A stretch of 64,000 nt of DNA from Alcanivorax sp. (lineage in GTDB: Bacteria; Pseudomonadota; Gammaproteobacteria; Pseudomonadales; Alcanivoracaceae), in NCBI GenBank assembly GCA_022449455.1, contig JAKUPL010000014.1:1-64000 (forward strand). Reading direction: 5' to 3'. Below the pieces are notes generated by a model. It was given only the letters and a program-made list of their open reading frames with translations, was not told where the DNA came from and did not search any database. The position numbers were made by a program, and so were the translations under genes. Within the stretch, counting starts at the first letter, position 1. The number at the start of each line of letters is the position of its first letter. Shown piece after piece: positions 36,439 to 45,998 of this stretch.

Positions 36439-37359
<921 letters not shown>

Positions 37360-37393
37360 TTTTTCGGGGGAACGAACGGACAACGGGGACCCA

Positions 37394-37987
37394 ATGACCG
37401 AGAACAAACCATCCAGAAAGGAGCAAATCCTGCAGGCCCTGGCACACATGCTGGAGGCCGAGCCCGGCGGGCGCATCACCACCGCCGGGCTGGCGCGGGA
37501 AGTGGGGGTATCGGAAGCCGCCCTGTATCGGCATTTTCCCAGCAAGGCGAAGATGTTCGAGGGACTGATCGACTTTATCGAGGACGCGATCTTCTCGCGC
37601 ATCAACCGCATCACCGGCGAAGGCCACGCGCTGATGCAGGTGGAGCAGATCCTGACCCTGATCCTGGGCTTCACCGAGCGCAATCCGGGCATCACCCGGC
37701 TGCTCACCGGCGACGCCCTGACCGGCGAGAACGAGCGGCTGCACCGCCGCATCCAGCAGTTCTACGACCGGGTGGAGAGTCAGATCAAACAGGTGGTGCG
37801 CGACGCCGAGTTCAAGGAAGACAAACGCACCCGGGCCACGCCCACGGTGACCGCCAACCTGCTGATGGCGGTGGTGGAAGGGCGCATCGCCCAGTTCGTG
37901 CGGTCCGGTTTTCGCATTCGCCCGGGCCAGGACTGGCCGGAGCAATGGGCGCTGCTGGCGCCCACCGTGTTCCGCGAGCGGGATTAA
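37394..37987 (+). CDS. slmA: Nucleoid occlusion factor SlmA
   Basis: A 197-residue TetR-fold DNA-binding protein that blocks FtsZ assembly over the chromosome. The helix-turn-helix is ITTAGLAREVGVSEAALYRHFPSKAKMFEGLIDFIEDAIFSR, characteristic of SlmA. The neighbourhood coaBC-dut-slmA-pyrE agrees. The C-terminus overlaps the convergent DUF4124 gene by 4 bases. Confidence 0.95.
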   Translation: MTENKPSRKEQILQALAHMLEAEPGGRITTAGLAREVGVSEAALYRHFPSKAKMFEGLIDFIEDAIFSRINRITGEGHALMQVEQILTLILGFTERNPGITRLLTGDALTGENERLHRRIQQFYDRVESQIKQVVRDAEFKEDKRTRATPTVTANLLMAVVEGRIAQFVRSGFRIRPGQDWPEQWALLAPTVFRERD

Positions 37988-38619
37988 CGGGCGCCCTGTC
38001 GCTCCAGCTGGCGCAGCCGCTCGATGATCGGCTCGTACTGGGCGCGTACCGCCTCGATGTCCTTGTGGTGGGCGGCGATCTCCTCGCGGGTCTCGGCCAT
38101 CCGACGGTTATAGCGCTCGATGGCCTCGCGGGTGCCGTCCGGCACGTCGCGGCCGGCCCGCTCCGCCCGCGCCGCGTTGCGGATTTCCTCGTCGCGCTTG
38201 TTTTCCAGCTGCACCAGGGTGTTGCGGGCGTAGCCGATGTTCAGCTCCAGGGCGTCCACCTGCCGCTCGCGGGCGCGCACCGCGTCCTCCGGACCGGCGT
38301 ACAGACGCCGCAATGACTCGTCCTGCTCCGCCTGCCGGGCGGCCTGCTGCCGGGCGGCCAGCTCCTGGCGCCGGCGCGCCTGTTCCTCCGGCGGAGCCGG
38401 CGCCACTTCCTTGACCACCCTCCCGTGGTGATCGAGCACCTGATAACCGGCGAAGATCGCCTGCTGGCTGAGGGTGGCGCTGATGGCGATGTTGCCGTCC
38501 GGCGTGGTGTGGCGGTACATCACCGTGCCGGCATCCGCGTCCGCACGGGCCGGGGCGGCCGGCGCCAGGGCCGGCCACCACAGTACCGGCAGCAGCAACA
38601 GCAGCGCCGCCCGTTTCAC
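37984..38619 (-). CDS. DUF4124 exported coiled-coil protein
   Basis: 211 residues. Signal peptide [26 protein letters not shown], a DUF4124-like beta region ([23 protein letters not shown]), then a long charged helix region rich in Arg, Glu and Gln (residues about 70-205) likely to form coiled coil. The GTG start at 38619 overlaps the pyrE stop as GTGA, so translation is coupled to pyrE. Function unknown. Confidence 0.8.
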   Translation of the reverse strand: MKRAALLLLLPVLWWPALAPAAPARADADAGTVMYRHTTPDGNIAISATLSQQAIFAGYQVLDHHGRVVKEVAPAPPEEQARRRQELAARQQAARQAEQDESLRRLYAGPEDAVRARERQVDALELNIGYARNTLVQLENKRDEEIRNAARAERAGRDVPDGTREAIERYNRRMAETREEIAAHHKDIEAVRAQYEPIIERLRQLERQGAR

Positions 38620-39266
38620 GCGCCGGCCACTCCGTATTCGTCCCGGTAGGCCTGCATGGCCGACTGGTCCGCCTCGCGATCGGGCTGCTCCTCCAACCAA
38701 CCGATGACGTCGGTCATGCTGACGATGCTGCGCACCGGCACGCCCAGCGTGTCCTGCACCTCCTGGATGGCGGACAGCTCACCCCGGCCGCGCTCCTGGC
38801 GGTCCACCGCCACGAACACCCCGGCGATGCTGGCCTCGGTCTTCTCGAACAGGCCCGCCACCTCGCGGATGGCGGTGCCGGCGGTGATCACGTCGTCGAT
38901 CACCAGGGCCCGGCCACGCAGGGGCGCGCCCACCAGCCAGCCCCCCTCGCCATGATCCTTGGCCTCCTTGCGGTTAAAGGCCCAGGGCAGGTCGCGGCCA
39001 TGGTGTTCCGCCAGCGCCACGGACACCGCCGCCACCAGCGGGATGCCCTTGTAGGCGGGCCCGAACAGCATGTCGAACTCGATGCCGGACTCGACGATGG
39101 CGTCGGCGTAGTAGCGGCCAAGGCGCGCCAGCGCCTCGCCGGTGTGGAAGGTGCCGGCATTGAAGAAGTAGGGACTGATGCGCCCCGACTTGAGCGTGAA
39201 CTCACCGAACTTCAGTGCCTGACGCTCCTCGGCGAAGCGCAGAAAGTGCTTCTTGTAGTTCTTCAT
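38616..39266 (-). CDS. pyrE: Orotate phosphoribosyltransferase
   Basis: A 216-residue enzyme converting orotate and PRPP to [24 protein letters not shown] at the N-terminus, [37 protein letters not shown] (flexible catalytic loop) and the PRPP motif [16 protein letters not shown] are all present. It is transcribed after rph in the same direction with an 18-base gap. Confidence 0.97.
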   Translation of the reverse strand: MKNYKKHFLRFAEERQALKFGEFTLKSGRISPYFFNAGTFHTGEALARLGRYYADAIVESGIEFDMLFGPAYKGIPLVAAVSVALAEHHGRDLPWAFNRKEAKDHGEGGWLVGAPLRGRALVIDDVITAGTAIREVAGLFEKTEASIAGVFVAVDRQERGRGELSAIQEVQDTLGVPVRSIVSMTDVIGWLEEQPDREADQSAMQAYRDEYGVAGA

Positions 39267-39284
39267 GGGTGTCTCCCCCCCGAC

Positions 39285-40004
39285 TCACCAGCCGAGCACG
39301 GCCTGTTGCTTCTGAACGATCTCCCCGATGCCCTTCTCGGCCAGCCCCAGCAGGGTATCGGACTGCTGACGGGTGAACGGCTCATCGCCCTCGGCGGTGC
39401 CCTGAATCTCCACGAAACCGCCATGTTGGGTCATCACCACGTTCATGTCCGTGTCGGCGTTGGAATCTTCATCATAATCCAGATCCAGCACCGGCTCGCC
39501 CTTGTACAGGCCCACCGACACCGAGGCGATCAGGCCGTTGAGCGGGTCTTCCTTGATGCGCTTTCGCTCCAGCAGCCGGGTAAAGGCATCCACCAGCGCC
39601 ACGCAGGCCCCGGAAATTGCCGCCGTGCGGGTACCACCGTCGGCCTGCAGCACGTCGCAATCCAGGTAGATGGTGTTCTCGCCCAGCTTCTTCAGGTCCA
39701 CCGCCGCGCGCAGGGAGCGGCCGATCAGACGCTGGATCTCCAGGGTGCGCCCGCCCTGCTTGCCGCGCGCCGCCTCCCGGCCGGACCGGGTGTGGGTGGC
39801 CCGGGGCAACATGCCGTACTCGGCGGTGATCCAGCCCTGACCCTTGCCTTTCAGGAAGCGCGGCACACCGTCCTCCACGGACGCGGTGCACAGCACCTTG
39901 GTGTTACCGAAGGTCACCAGCACGGACCCTTCGGCGTGCATGGTGAAATCGCGCACGAAGGAAACCTCGCGCATCTGGTCGGGCTGTCGGCCGGAAGGGC
40001 GCAT
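39285..40004 (-). CDS. rph: Ribonuclease PH
   Basis: A 239-residue phosphorolytic 3'-5' exoribonuclease for tRNA maturation. It starts [16 protein letters not shown] and carries [85 protein letters not shown] and the C-terminal [13 protein letters not shown]. The phosphate-binding arginines ([15 protein letters not shown]) are intact, unlike E. coli K-12. Divergent from yicC. Confidence 0.97.
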   Translation of the reverse strand: MRPSGRQPDQMREVSFVRDFTMHAEGSVLVTFGNTKVLCTASVEDGVPRFLKGKGQGWITAEYGMLPRATHTRSGREAARGKQGGRTLEIQRLIGRSLRAAVDLKKLGENTIYLDCDVLQADGGTRTAAISGACVALVDAFTRLLERKRIKEDPLNGLIASVSVGLYKGEPVLDLDYDEDSNADTDMNVVMTQHGGFVEIQGTAEGDEPFTRQQSDTLLGLAEKGIGEIVQKQQAVLGW

Positions 40005-40177
40005 GAAAACTCCTTGATGGGTGAAAAGGCGGTCCATTGTAGCGAACCCCCACCGATCTGTGCGAGGCGGCGCGGCCGGCGGGCCATGTCAGCGGCGGTG
40101 TGAACCGGTACACTGTCGGGCTCATTCGACCTTCGTCGCACGCCACCCGCCACAGGCAACCACCCACGGGGACGCCC

Positions 40178-41041
40178 ATGATCCGCAGCATGACCGCCTT
40201 TGCCCGCGCCGACCGCCACCTCCAGGGCGCCGAACTGGCCTGGGAACTCCGCTCGGTGAACCACCGCTACCTGGAACTGATGCCACGGCTGCCCGACGCC
40301 CTGCGCGGCCTGGAGAACGCCACCCGGGAACGCTGCCGCCAGCGCCTCGGCCGCGGCAAGGTCGATATCACCCTGCGCTACCAGCCCGACGCCACCGACG
40401 CCGAGCTGGAACTCAACGAGCCCCTGGTCAAGCGCCTCTCCGAGGCCGCCCGCCGGGTCGGCGACCTGGTGCTGCACGCCGGTCAGGTGAACCCCCTGGA
40501 AGTGCTGCAGTTCCCCGGCGTGCTCAGCGCCCGCCAGATCGACGGCGACGCCCTGGAAGCCGCCGCCCTGGAACTGCTGGACCAGGCCTTGAACGCCCTG
40601 CTCGAAACCCGCGAACGGGAAGGCGAACAACTGGGCAAAATGATCCTCGACCGCCTCGACCGGGTGGAACAGGAAGTGGAGCGGGTCCGTCAGGCGCTGC
40701 CGGCGATCCGGGACGCCCTGCGCGAGCGCCTCAAACAGCGCGTCCAGGACGCGGTGGACAGCCCCGACCCGGACCGCCTGGAACAGGAGCTGGTGCTGGC
40801 CGCCCAGAAGATGGATGTGGACGAGGAACTGGACCGCCTGGTGACCCACGTGGCCGAGGTGCGCCGGGTGGTCACCAAGGGCGGCCCGGTGGGCCGGCGC
40901 CTGGACTTCCTGATGCAGGAACTGAACCGGGAAGCCAACACCCTGGCCTCCAAATCCGTGGACGCGGAAACCACCGCCGCCGCGGTGGAACTGAAGGTGC
41001 TGATCGAGCAGATGCGCGAGCAGGTGCAGAATATTGAGTGA
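40178..41041 (+). CDS. yicC: YicC family endoribonuclease
   Basis: 287 residues, MIRSMTAFARADRHL at the N-terminus, WELRSVNHRYLELMPRLPDALR, and the DUF1732 C-terminal part ending RLDFLMQELNREANTLASKSVD and VLIEQMREQVQNIE. Family members cleave RNA. The start at 40178 is conserved. The 3' end is intact and is the junction with the genomic island; gmk, the usual next gene, is not found here. Confidence 0.95.
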   Translation: MIRSMTAFARADRHLQGAELAWELRSVNHRYLELMPRLPDALRGLENATRERCRQRLGRGKVDITLRYQPDATDAELELNEPLVKRLSEAARRVGDLVLHAGQVNPLEVLQFPGVLSARQIDGDALEAAALELLDQALNALLETREREGEQLGKMILDRLDRVEQEVERVRQALPAIRDALRERLKQRVQDAVDSPDPDRLEQELVLAAQKMDVDEELDRLVTHVAEVRRVVTKGGPVGRRLDFLMQELNREANTLASKSVDAETTAAAVELKVLIEQMREQVQNIE

Positions 41042-41045
41042 TGTT
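41008..41045. other. Candidate attL of the island (yicC 3' end)
   Basis: Base composition and gene content change exactly after the yicC stop at 41041, and an integrase follows. The 3' end of yicC is the recorded insertion site of mobilizable genomic islands such as MGIVflInd1. Integration there restores the yicC end, consistent with the intact gene. The matching right-end copy must lie outside the window, so the core is unproven. Confidence 0.5.
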
Positions 41046-41138
41046 CTTGGGGGTTCGACGTTGTTCTTTATGGCATTATAAATCAAATAGTTATGTAATT
41101 TTGACGCTCATAATGTTCGTGTAAGTTCTGCCAAGTTT

Positions 41139-41158
41139 GGGTAGTGATGGGTAGTAGA
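41139..41158 (+). repeat. Tandem GGGTAGT repeats before the integrase
   Basis: GGGTAGTGAT (41139-41148) immediately followed by GGGTAGTAGA. Short direct repeats of this kind between an attachment site and a P4-type integrase gene are typical arm-type binding sites for the integrase N-terminal domain. Assignment is by position. Confidence 0.4.
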
Positions 41159-41215
41159 TTGGGGAGTATTTTCTCGCTATATTGTATCGGCGAGATTGTA
41201 CTCCCCAATTTTTTT
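41158..41215 (+). terminator. Long hairpin with T-tract just before int
   Basis: ATTGGGGAGTA (41158-41168) pairs perfectly with TACTCCCCAAT (41199-41209); an inner stem TCTCGC/GCGAGA (41172-41177, 41190-41195) stacks inside, and a run of seven T follows from 41209. It has the form of a Rho-independent terminator ending reading from yicC, or of an attenuator for int, whose GTG is at 41227. Confidence 0.65.
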
Positions 41216-41226
41216 AAGGCAGGAAA

Positions 41227-42468
41227 GTGGGCAAGCTACACGACAAGACCGTCAAGAAACTGATCAAAGAGAAGCCATCCGTGCGGCATGCCGATGGCAA
41301 TGGTCTCTACCTCATGACCCCGAAGCGCGGCGATGCCTACTGGATGCTGCGCTATACCACCCCAGCTACCAAGCTCCGGCGCGAATACACCATCGGCAAG
41401 GTGGACGACTGGTCATTGGCCGACGCCCGTGATGAGGCGGCGAAGCTGAGGTTGGCGATCAAGCGTGAGGGTGCTGACCCGGTTCAGGAGCGGCAGAAGG
41501 TCAACCAAAACCCCTTCAAAACGCTCAATGACCTGTACGCGGACTACTACGAGCTTCGCAAACGAGAAATCGCGTCCCACCATAAAGAGAAGAGCCTGTA
41601 CGAGCGTGAGGTCGCCTGGCGCATCGGAAAGGTGGAGCTGGAAAAGATCCGACCAGTGGATATCAGTGAAATCCTGCGGGACGTGGCCACTGGCTATGAC
41701 GACAATAAGCCCCGCCCAACCCTATCAAATGATTTGATGCGCCTGCTGAGGAACCTGTTTGATCATGGCATCAAACTGGACGTCACCAGGTTCAATCCAG
41801 CCTCGCCATTCCGTCCCAGGGACGCCGGCGGGGAGGAGAAGGCCGCCAACTACCCAATGAATGAAGATGAAGTCACCGAGTTCTTTACCAAACTTAGGGT
41901 GATTCCGGCGCAGTTCAGTCGAGAGAACTACTTGGCCTGCGCGTTGCTGATAGCGACTTGTACGAGAAAGATGGAGCTTTTGGCCGCGCCTTGGTCGGAA
42001 TTCGATCTGGAGAACCGTATCTGGTACCTGCCCGAGGAAAGGACCAAAAAGAGAAGGGCCATCGATATCCCGTTGGCGGAACCCGCCGTGGAATGGTTGA
42101 ATGAACTGAAAGTACGCTCCTGTGGGAGTGAGTGGGTCTTCCCAGCTCGCAGGATCAGCAAAAAAGCACGGACTCCGCACGTATGCGAGAATACGCTCAA
42201 CCATGCGCTCAAGAAGCTCTTTGAGAAAAAGCTCTTCTCATTTGACAAGCGCCGCGTCCACGATCTTCGCGGCACGGCCCGTACGAAACTGGGTAAGCTC
42301 GGCTTTGATGACAATCTGGCCCAGCGCTGCCTGAATCAGCTGCCCGGCAACCGGACTGACCGGGTCTATAACAAGCATGCGTATTTTGAAGAACGAAAAG
42401 AGGCTCACGAGGCGCTCTGCGAATGGTTAGCGCCCATCGTGAGAGGTGAAGTTAGTTCTGGAGAGTAA
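41227..42468 (+). CDS. int: Tyrosine-type integrase, P4 family
   Basis: 413 residues. The N-terminal DUF4102-type arm-binding domain (KLHDKTVKKLIKEKPSVRHADGNGLYLMTPKRG) is followed by a core-binding helical domain and the catalytic domain: Arg in ATCTRKMELLAAPWSEFD, His-x-x-Arg in VHDLRGTARTKLGKLG, and Tyr in DRVYNKHAYFEER. The GTG at 41227 gives the complete N-terminus. Its position next to the yicC junction and orientation away from it match islands inserted at yicC. Confidence 0.95.
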   Translation: MGKLHDKTVKKLIKEKPSVRHADGNGLYLMTPKRGDAYWMLRYTTPATKLRREYTIGKVDDWSLADARDEAAKLRLAIKREGADPVQERQKVNQNPFKTLNDLYADYYELRKREIASHHKEKSLYEREVAWRIGKVELEKIRPVDISEILRDVATGYDDNKPRPTLSNDLMRLLRNLFDHGIKLDVTRFNPASPFRPRDAGGEEKAANYPMNEDEVTEFFTKLRVIPAQFSRENYLACALLIATCTRKMELLAAPWSEFDLENRIWYLPEERTKKRRAIDIPLAEPAVEWLNELKVRSCGSEWVFPARRISKKARTPHVCENTLNHALKKLFEKKLFSFDKRRVHDLRGTARTKLGKLGFDDNLAQRCLNQLPGNRTDRVYNKHAYFEERKEAHEALCEWLAPIVRGEVSSGE

Positions 42469-42479
42469 AAGGGGCCAAA

Positions 42480-42722
42480 TCAAGCCCCTTGCTGTTCGAT
42501 CCAAGCCAACAGATCCGATAGTCGCCACGCCACCGAGTTGCAGCCCAACTTGAGCCGTGCCGGAGCCACTCGCTTTCTTTCCAAAGTCCACCACTGCGTC
42601 CGACTGACACCCGTAATCGTTCGACGGTCCGACTCCCGAACCAGCCGCTCACACTGTCCAGAACGAGCCAGAAGCTTGGTGCGCACCTCTTCCGAAGGCG
42701 GACTGAAGGTTTTATCAATCAT
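42480..42722 (-). CDS. AlpA-like DNA-binding regulator
   Basis: 80 residues with a winged-helix/MerR-like AlpA motif: RTITGVSRTQWWTLERKRVAPARLKLGCNSVAWRLSDLLAWIEQQ. Such proteins regulate excision or act as recombination directionality factors in P4-like islands. The start at 42722 overlaps the DUF927 stop by 8 bases, so the two are translationally coupled. It is convergent with int, whose stop is 11 bases away. Confidence 0.75.
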   Translation of the reverse strand: MIDKTFSPPSEEVRTKLLARSGQCERLVRESDRRTITGVSRTQWWTLERKRVAPARLKLGCNSVAWRLSDLLAWIEQQGA

Positions 42723-44454
42723 CCTCCTCTACCTCCGAATCACCAGTGGGAATAGTGGGAAACTGGGAAAGTCCATCTCCATCCGGTAGCGCTTCCCAAT
42801 ACGCCTTGATGCGATCAGGCCACAGGGCGAAAAAACGCTCCGATCGATCCCGCAGCTTGATTTTCATGGTGCCACGGCTCTGCTCATTGGTTTCCATGAA
42901 ATCTCTCTGGATAAGCGGCTCAATTTCCCGAGTGTATCGACTACGAAGGCCAAGCTCCTTGATCAGAGTATTTTTGGGTATCAGCCACTGCGTCTCACCG
43001 GCCACTTTGCGTCGCAGACCAATTGCTCTTCCGTAATCCCCCCGCTCTATGTCAACAAGGCGGTGATTCCATTTGTAAATCGCATCGCGAAGGCGAGCCA
43101 AAATGCGGTGCTCCTCCGAATTGAAGATGTGACCTCGGCTCCGAAGCCAGGCTCCAACTGCTTGGTGTACCGCTCGAACTGACTCCGCTTCCGACCAGGG
43201 GAGTAGGTAGTTCCGGCAGGCTAGGCACAGAGCAGCGGTGATCAGTGCGAACCGCCTGATCACCCGGAGGACTTGCGAAGCCATATGAGAGGTCTTCCAT
43301 TGGTCCGTCAACCGGGCGACCTCATTCTGGATATAGCCGGGCAAGTCATCCACATCTTCTGTGAGACGCTCAAGCCAGTGCCGGAACAGCGTGCCATGGT
43401 AGTGCCTGGTGCGGCTTTTCAACGCGTCCACGAACTCTTGGGGGCTGCTGAAGCCATGCACCTCGTCAAAGGCTCCAAATTTTCCAAAAACGGGGATCTC
43501 GACAAGACGATTCTCTTGGCCGGCTTTAACCGACTTTCCTATTTCCTGAAACACTTCCGACAGCCATACCTCACCAGTACTTAACGCCAGCGTTCGCCAG
43601 TGCGTTTGTTCAGCAAGATCCCCTGAGATATTCGCGCGCAGCTTACTGGCACCGGTCATTATGTGATACGTCGCCACATCGACATCTTCCGGCCGAGCCA
43701 GGCCAATCTCGTCCAACGCTAACAACATGTCGTTGTGCTCAGCAGCGACGGCTGCCAAGCCATTGGCAGTCGCTACCCAGTTCCTCACGAACGTTGGTGC
43801 TCCACAAACACTCGCGGCCACCTGCAGCAACGTCGTTTTCCCGGTGGAGCTATTACCAACCAAGTGAAAGGCCCCATTTTCAAGCTCCGCATGCTTTAGC
43901 AGGGGCGCCGCGAGTGCCACCCCGACGCTGAGGATCGCCAGCGGGTTGCCGCCACAGAGCTTCCCCACTTGATTCTGCCAGTCTTGAAGAGACCCGCTTT
44001 CCTGGAGCAACGGTGAGGTCGATAGCTGCCCTACAAAGTGGTGCTGCTCATCCGCCTGACCTGCCGTCCAGCTGCTCGTCGCGAAAATAGGCCCATGCCA
44101 GCCGCTGCGGTCGACGGTTGTGGCCGGAGGCGCCTTTGCCATTTCCTCCAGCAAATACCGCTGCAGTCGTGTCCAGCTAATATTGCCGGGTTCGAGCGGA
44201 TAGCCGGTGTCCACCAACAGCTCCCGTATCTGTCGGGCGTTATCGCCGTTCAGGTTGCGCGCATACACCACCTCGCGGAGCAGGACGTTGTCCATATTTT
44301 TCCACTGCAGCAGCGCGCCGTGGCCGTGTTTTTTATTGGAGAGGCGGGTTCGGGCAACAACCTCTATCCACCCGCCAACCCTCTGCCACTCTTCAGAGCT
44401 GTAGCAGTACAGCCCTGAGTCTCTCAATTGATATTTCATTCGCGCCTCCGTCAC
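42715..44454 (-). CDS. DUF927 domain P-loop protein
   Basis: 579 residues with the DUF927 core: GWHGPIFATSSW, LLQESGSLQDWQNQVGKLCGGNPLAILSVGVALAAPLLK, then the Walker A HLVGNSSTGKTTLLQVAASVCG, Walker B-like MLLALDEIGLA and the TGASKLRANISG stretch. DUF927 proteins resemble helicase/primase-type ATPases of mobile elements and may serve in island replication. The C-terminal 150 residues include a likely winged-helix region. An alternative Met lies five residues in (MKYQLRDSGLYCY). The gene is flanked by two AlpA-like genes on the same strand. Confidence 0.82.
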   Translation of the reverse strand: MTEARMKYQLRDSGLYCYSSEEWQRVGGWIEVVARTRLSNKKHGHGALLQWKNMDNVLLREVVYARNLNGDNARQIRELLVDTGYPLEPGNISWTRLQRYLLEEMAKAPPATTVDRSGWHGPIFATSSWTAGQADEQHHFVGQLSTSPLLQESGSLQDWQNQVGKLCGGNPLAILSVGVALAAPLLKHAELENGAFHLVGNSSTGKTTLLQVAASVCGAPTFVRNWVATANGLAAVAAEHNDMLLALDEIGLARPEDVDVATYHIMTGASKLRANISGDLAEQTHWRTLALSTGEVWLSEVFQEIGKSVKAGQENRLVEIPVFGKFGAFDEVHGFSSPQEFVDALKSRTRHYHGTLFRHWLERLTEDVDDLPGYIQNEVARLTDQWKTSHMASQVLRVIRRFALITAALCLACRNYLLPWSEAESVRAVHQAVGAWLRSRGHIFNSEEHRILARLRDAIYKWNHRLVDIERGDYGRAIGLRRKVAGETQWLIPKNTLIKELGLRSRYTREIEPLIQRDFMETNEQSRGTMKIKLRDRSERFFALWPDRIKAYWEALPDGDGLSQFPTIPTGDSEVEEDD

Positions 44455-44651
44455 AGCCGGTCTAGCCAGTCACGAACATCCTGAATCCGGAACCTGACGG
44501 CCCTTCCTTGCGGGCTTGGCTTTATGGGGGCAGGGAAACGACCGGCTTTCACGTACCGTCGAAGCGTGGCTTGCGAAAGCTGGGTGACCGCACAAACCTC
44601 TTCATAGGTGAGCAAACGCTCGTTCGTCTCGTTGAAATACTGTCGTTGCAT
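44451..44651 (-). CDS. AlpA-like regulator, first gene of the minus operon
   Basis: 66 residues, with the AlpA/excisionase motif LTYEEVCAVTQLSQATLRRYVKAGRFPAPIKPS..AVRFRIQDVRDWL. It overlaps the DUF927 start by 4 bases. AGGAGTGG precedes the ATG but is buried in a long inverted repeat (44649-44694) that also covers the start codon, implying control of translation or autoregulation. Confidence 0.8.
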   Translation of the reverse strand: MQRQYFNETNERLLTYEEVCAVTQLSQATLRRYVKAGRFPAPIKPSPQGRAVRFRIQDVRDWLDRL

Positions 44652-44694
44652 AATCCACTCCTGATTCGTTGTTTAACGGTCAGGAGTGATTATG
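44649..44694. repeat. Inverted repeat holding mirror-image RBS and ATG
   Basis: CATAATC(C)ACTCCTGA (44649-44664) and TCAGGAGTGATTATG (44680-44694) are inverted copies with one bulged base; an inner CGTT/AACG stem closes the loop. Each arm carries AGGAGTG plus ATG, so a ribosome site and start codon point outward on both strands. In the minus transcript the AlpA ribosome site and AUG would pair with the upstream arm. It could also be a dimeric operator. Confidence 0.8.
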
Positions 44695-44790
44695 AATAGT
44701 CCTGAATTCACACCAGAACCGTGGAATTGGCCAATTTGGGCGCAAAGAGAAAAAGATATTAAAACGCTGAATTTAAAGGATAAATTTTAG
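44692..44790 (+). CDS. Possible 32-residue peptide, divergent from AlpA gene
   Basis: ATG at 44692 with AGGAG 8-9 bases upstream (the mirrored arm). The product begins MNSPEFTPEPWNWPIWAQRE and ends in KDKF; it has three Trp in five positions and no membrane helix. No family is recognised. The mirrored ribosome site could make this a decoy or a leader peptide rather than a real gene. Confidence 0.3.
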   Translation: MNSPEFTPEPWNWPIWAQREKDIKTLNLKDKF

Positions 44791-44908
44791 GGTTTAGGCG
44801 CTTTCTATGTGGCGGCCATCGGTTTTTGGATAAATTCTGGCGAAAATGTGAACAGTCTCCGCTAGCCGCCATCATCACGGCATCATTTTATGAAGCGGTA
44901 ACTCCCGC

Positions 44909-44930
44909 TGACTTTCACATGTGAAAGTCA
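44909..44930. repeat. Perfect 22-bp palindrome
   Basis: TGACTTTCACA followed by its exact reverse complement TGTGAAAGTCA. It lies in the gene-poor interval 44652-45390, 258 bases from the AlpA gene and 460 bases from the MobI-like gene. Perfect dyads of this length are usually operators for dimeric regulators. It is not a terminator because no T-tract follows. Confidence 0.75.
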
Positions 44931-45143
44931 ATGCTGGACGTGATCAAAACAGCCTCTTAAAGAGCCTTTTCGAGGCCCTGTTATTTTACGGGGCATGCCC
45001 GTATCACACCGGGGCTCCAAAAGGTCTCTTACAAGCCCTTTATAAGAACCCTGCGCAAGTAGCGGGAATTGTTGTAGCGACGACAGTCAGCCCGGTTACA
45101 TCAAGCCACCGGATACCGGTGTTGTCACTGAGGTGGGAAGCCA

Positions 45144-45321
45144 GGGTCCCAAATAAATAATGGAGCGCGGACCCTTCAGTCCATGCGAGCTATTTCATGG
45201 CGCGTGGGAGCGCAGCGGCAAAGTCCCAAATCAGGTAGTCACGTGGACAGGAATTGGAAAGGTCCCATGGCTTGGAGGAAGGAATCTACCTCCGCCCCCG
45301 CCTTTGTGTCCAAAAAGGACA
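45144..45321. other. Candidate oriT/repeat region upstream of mobI-like gene
   Basis: The repeats are: GGGTCC/GGACCC inverted (45144-45149, 45169-45174); GTCCCAAAT direct (45146-45154 and 45223-45231) with a third GTCCCA at 45262; and a TGTCC-A5-GGACA hairpin at 45307-45321, 70 bases before the MobI-like ATG. In SXT/R391 and IncC elements the transfer origin lies just upstream of mobI. No nick site is recognised, so this is an inference from position and repeats. Apart from the listed palindromes I see no gene between 44791 and 45390. Confidence 0.4.
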
Positions 45322-45390
45322 AAAGCACATGGCAGCTCAAAGCACTCGACTGATTACGATTGTTGGCAAATCCATAGCGAGGAGCCAGCC

Positions 45391-45993
45391 ATGAGCAAAC
45401 GAATGACTCACCAGGAAATCTGCGAAGAGTGGGAGGCGGTCAGCCGAGCAAAAAATGTGAACCACCAGCGTGGTACCAAAGCGGCCATCACGCAATGCCG
45501 GCAATTTCTGACGGCGATTCACCAGCAAGCAGACGTGGAGCAAGCCAGGTACCGCTATCTGGCGCAGCGTCTCTGTGATCACTTCTGGTCACACAACGTC
45601 GCGCACCGTACCGATAAGACACCCGGATATCCCGGGCATTTCGGCTGCCGCGTCCGACTCCGGAAAAGAAAGTTGGAGTTGTCCTGGTACTACAATCGCT
45701 TCGTCCAGAAGAAGAGCGGCGAGGGACGATCAGTGTTCAGTGAGTACATCCGCAAAGAAGGTCGGTTCCGCTATCACAAACCAGCCTTCACGCGGGCCCA
45801 GGACTGGGAGCAACCGCTCATCACGGAAACTGAGGACGGTTTTGAAATGTTGCGAAGGCTCAATGCCAATCAGGCGGAGCTTTGTCGAATCGTACGGAAA
45901 AGCGAGCGCCTTCTGAGAGATCTGGAGGAGCACCTCGGTGGACTGAAGGAGGCTACCAGCGGGTGCGCACACCCCTCCAACGAGGAGGGATGA
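45391..45993 (+). CDS. MobI-like mobilization protein
   Basis: 200 residues. The pattern LRKRKLELSWYYNRF, then SVFSEYIRKEGRFRYHKPAFTRAQDWEQPLITETEDGFEMLRR, followed by a charged C-terminal helix, resembles the MobI auxiliary transfer protein of SXT/R391 and IncC elements, needed for recognition of oriT. The start at 45391 has GCGAGGAG 7-14 bases upstream; the frame extends to 45160 through repeat DNA with no coding character. Recognition is by pattern only, so another unknown island protein is possible. Confidence 0.55.
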   Translation: MSKRMTHQEICEEWEAVSRAKNVNHQRGTKAAITQCRQFLTAIHQQADVEQARYRYLAQRLCDHFWSHNVAHRTDKTPGYPGHFGCRVRLRKRKLELSWYYNRFVQKKSGEGRSVFSEYIRKEGRFRYHKPAFTRAQDWEQPLITETEDGFEMLRRLNANQAELCRIVRKSERLLRDLEEHLGGLKEATSGCAHPSNEEG

Positions 45994-45998
45994 GAGCT

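Noticed and set aside
44920-45160. A 79-codon frame starting inside the 22-bp palindrome
   Set aside because: No ribosome site, GTG start within the dyad, no recognisable protein features, and it covers the repeat-rich region.
45160-45390. N-terminal extension of the MobI-like gene
   Set aside because: The extension crosses the repeats and lacks protein-like character; a strong ribosome site precedes the ATG at 45391.
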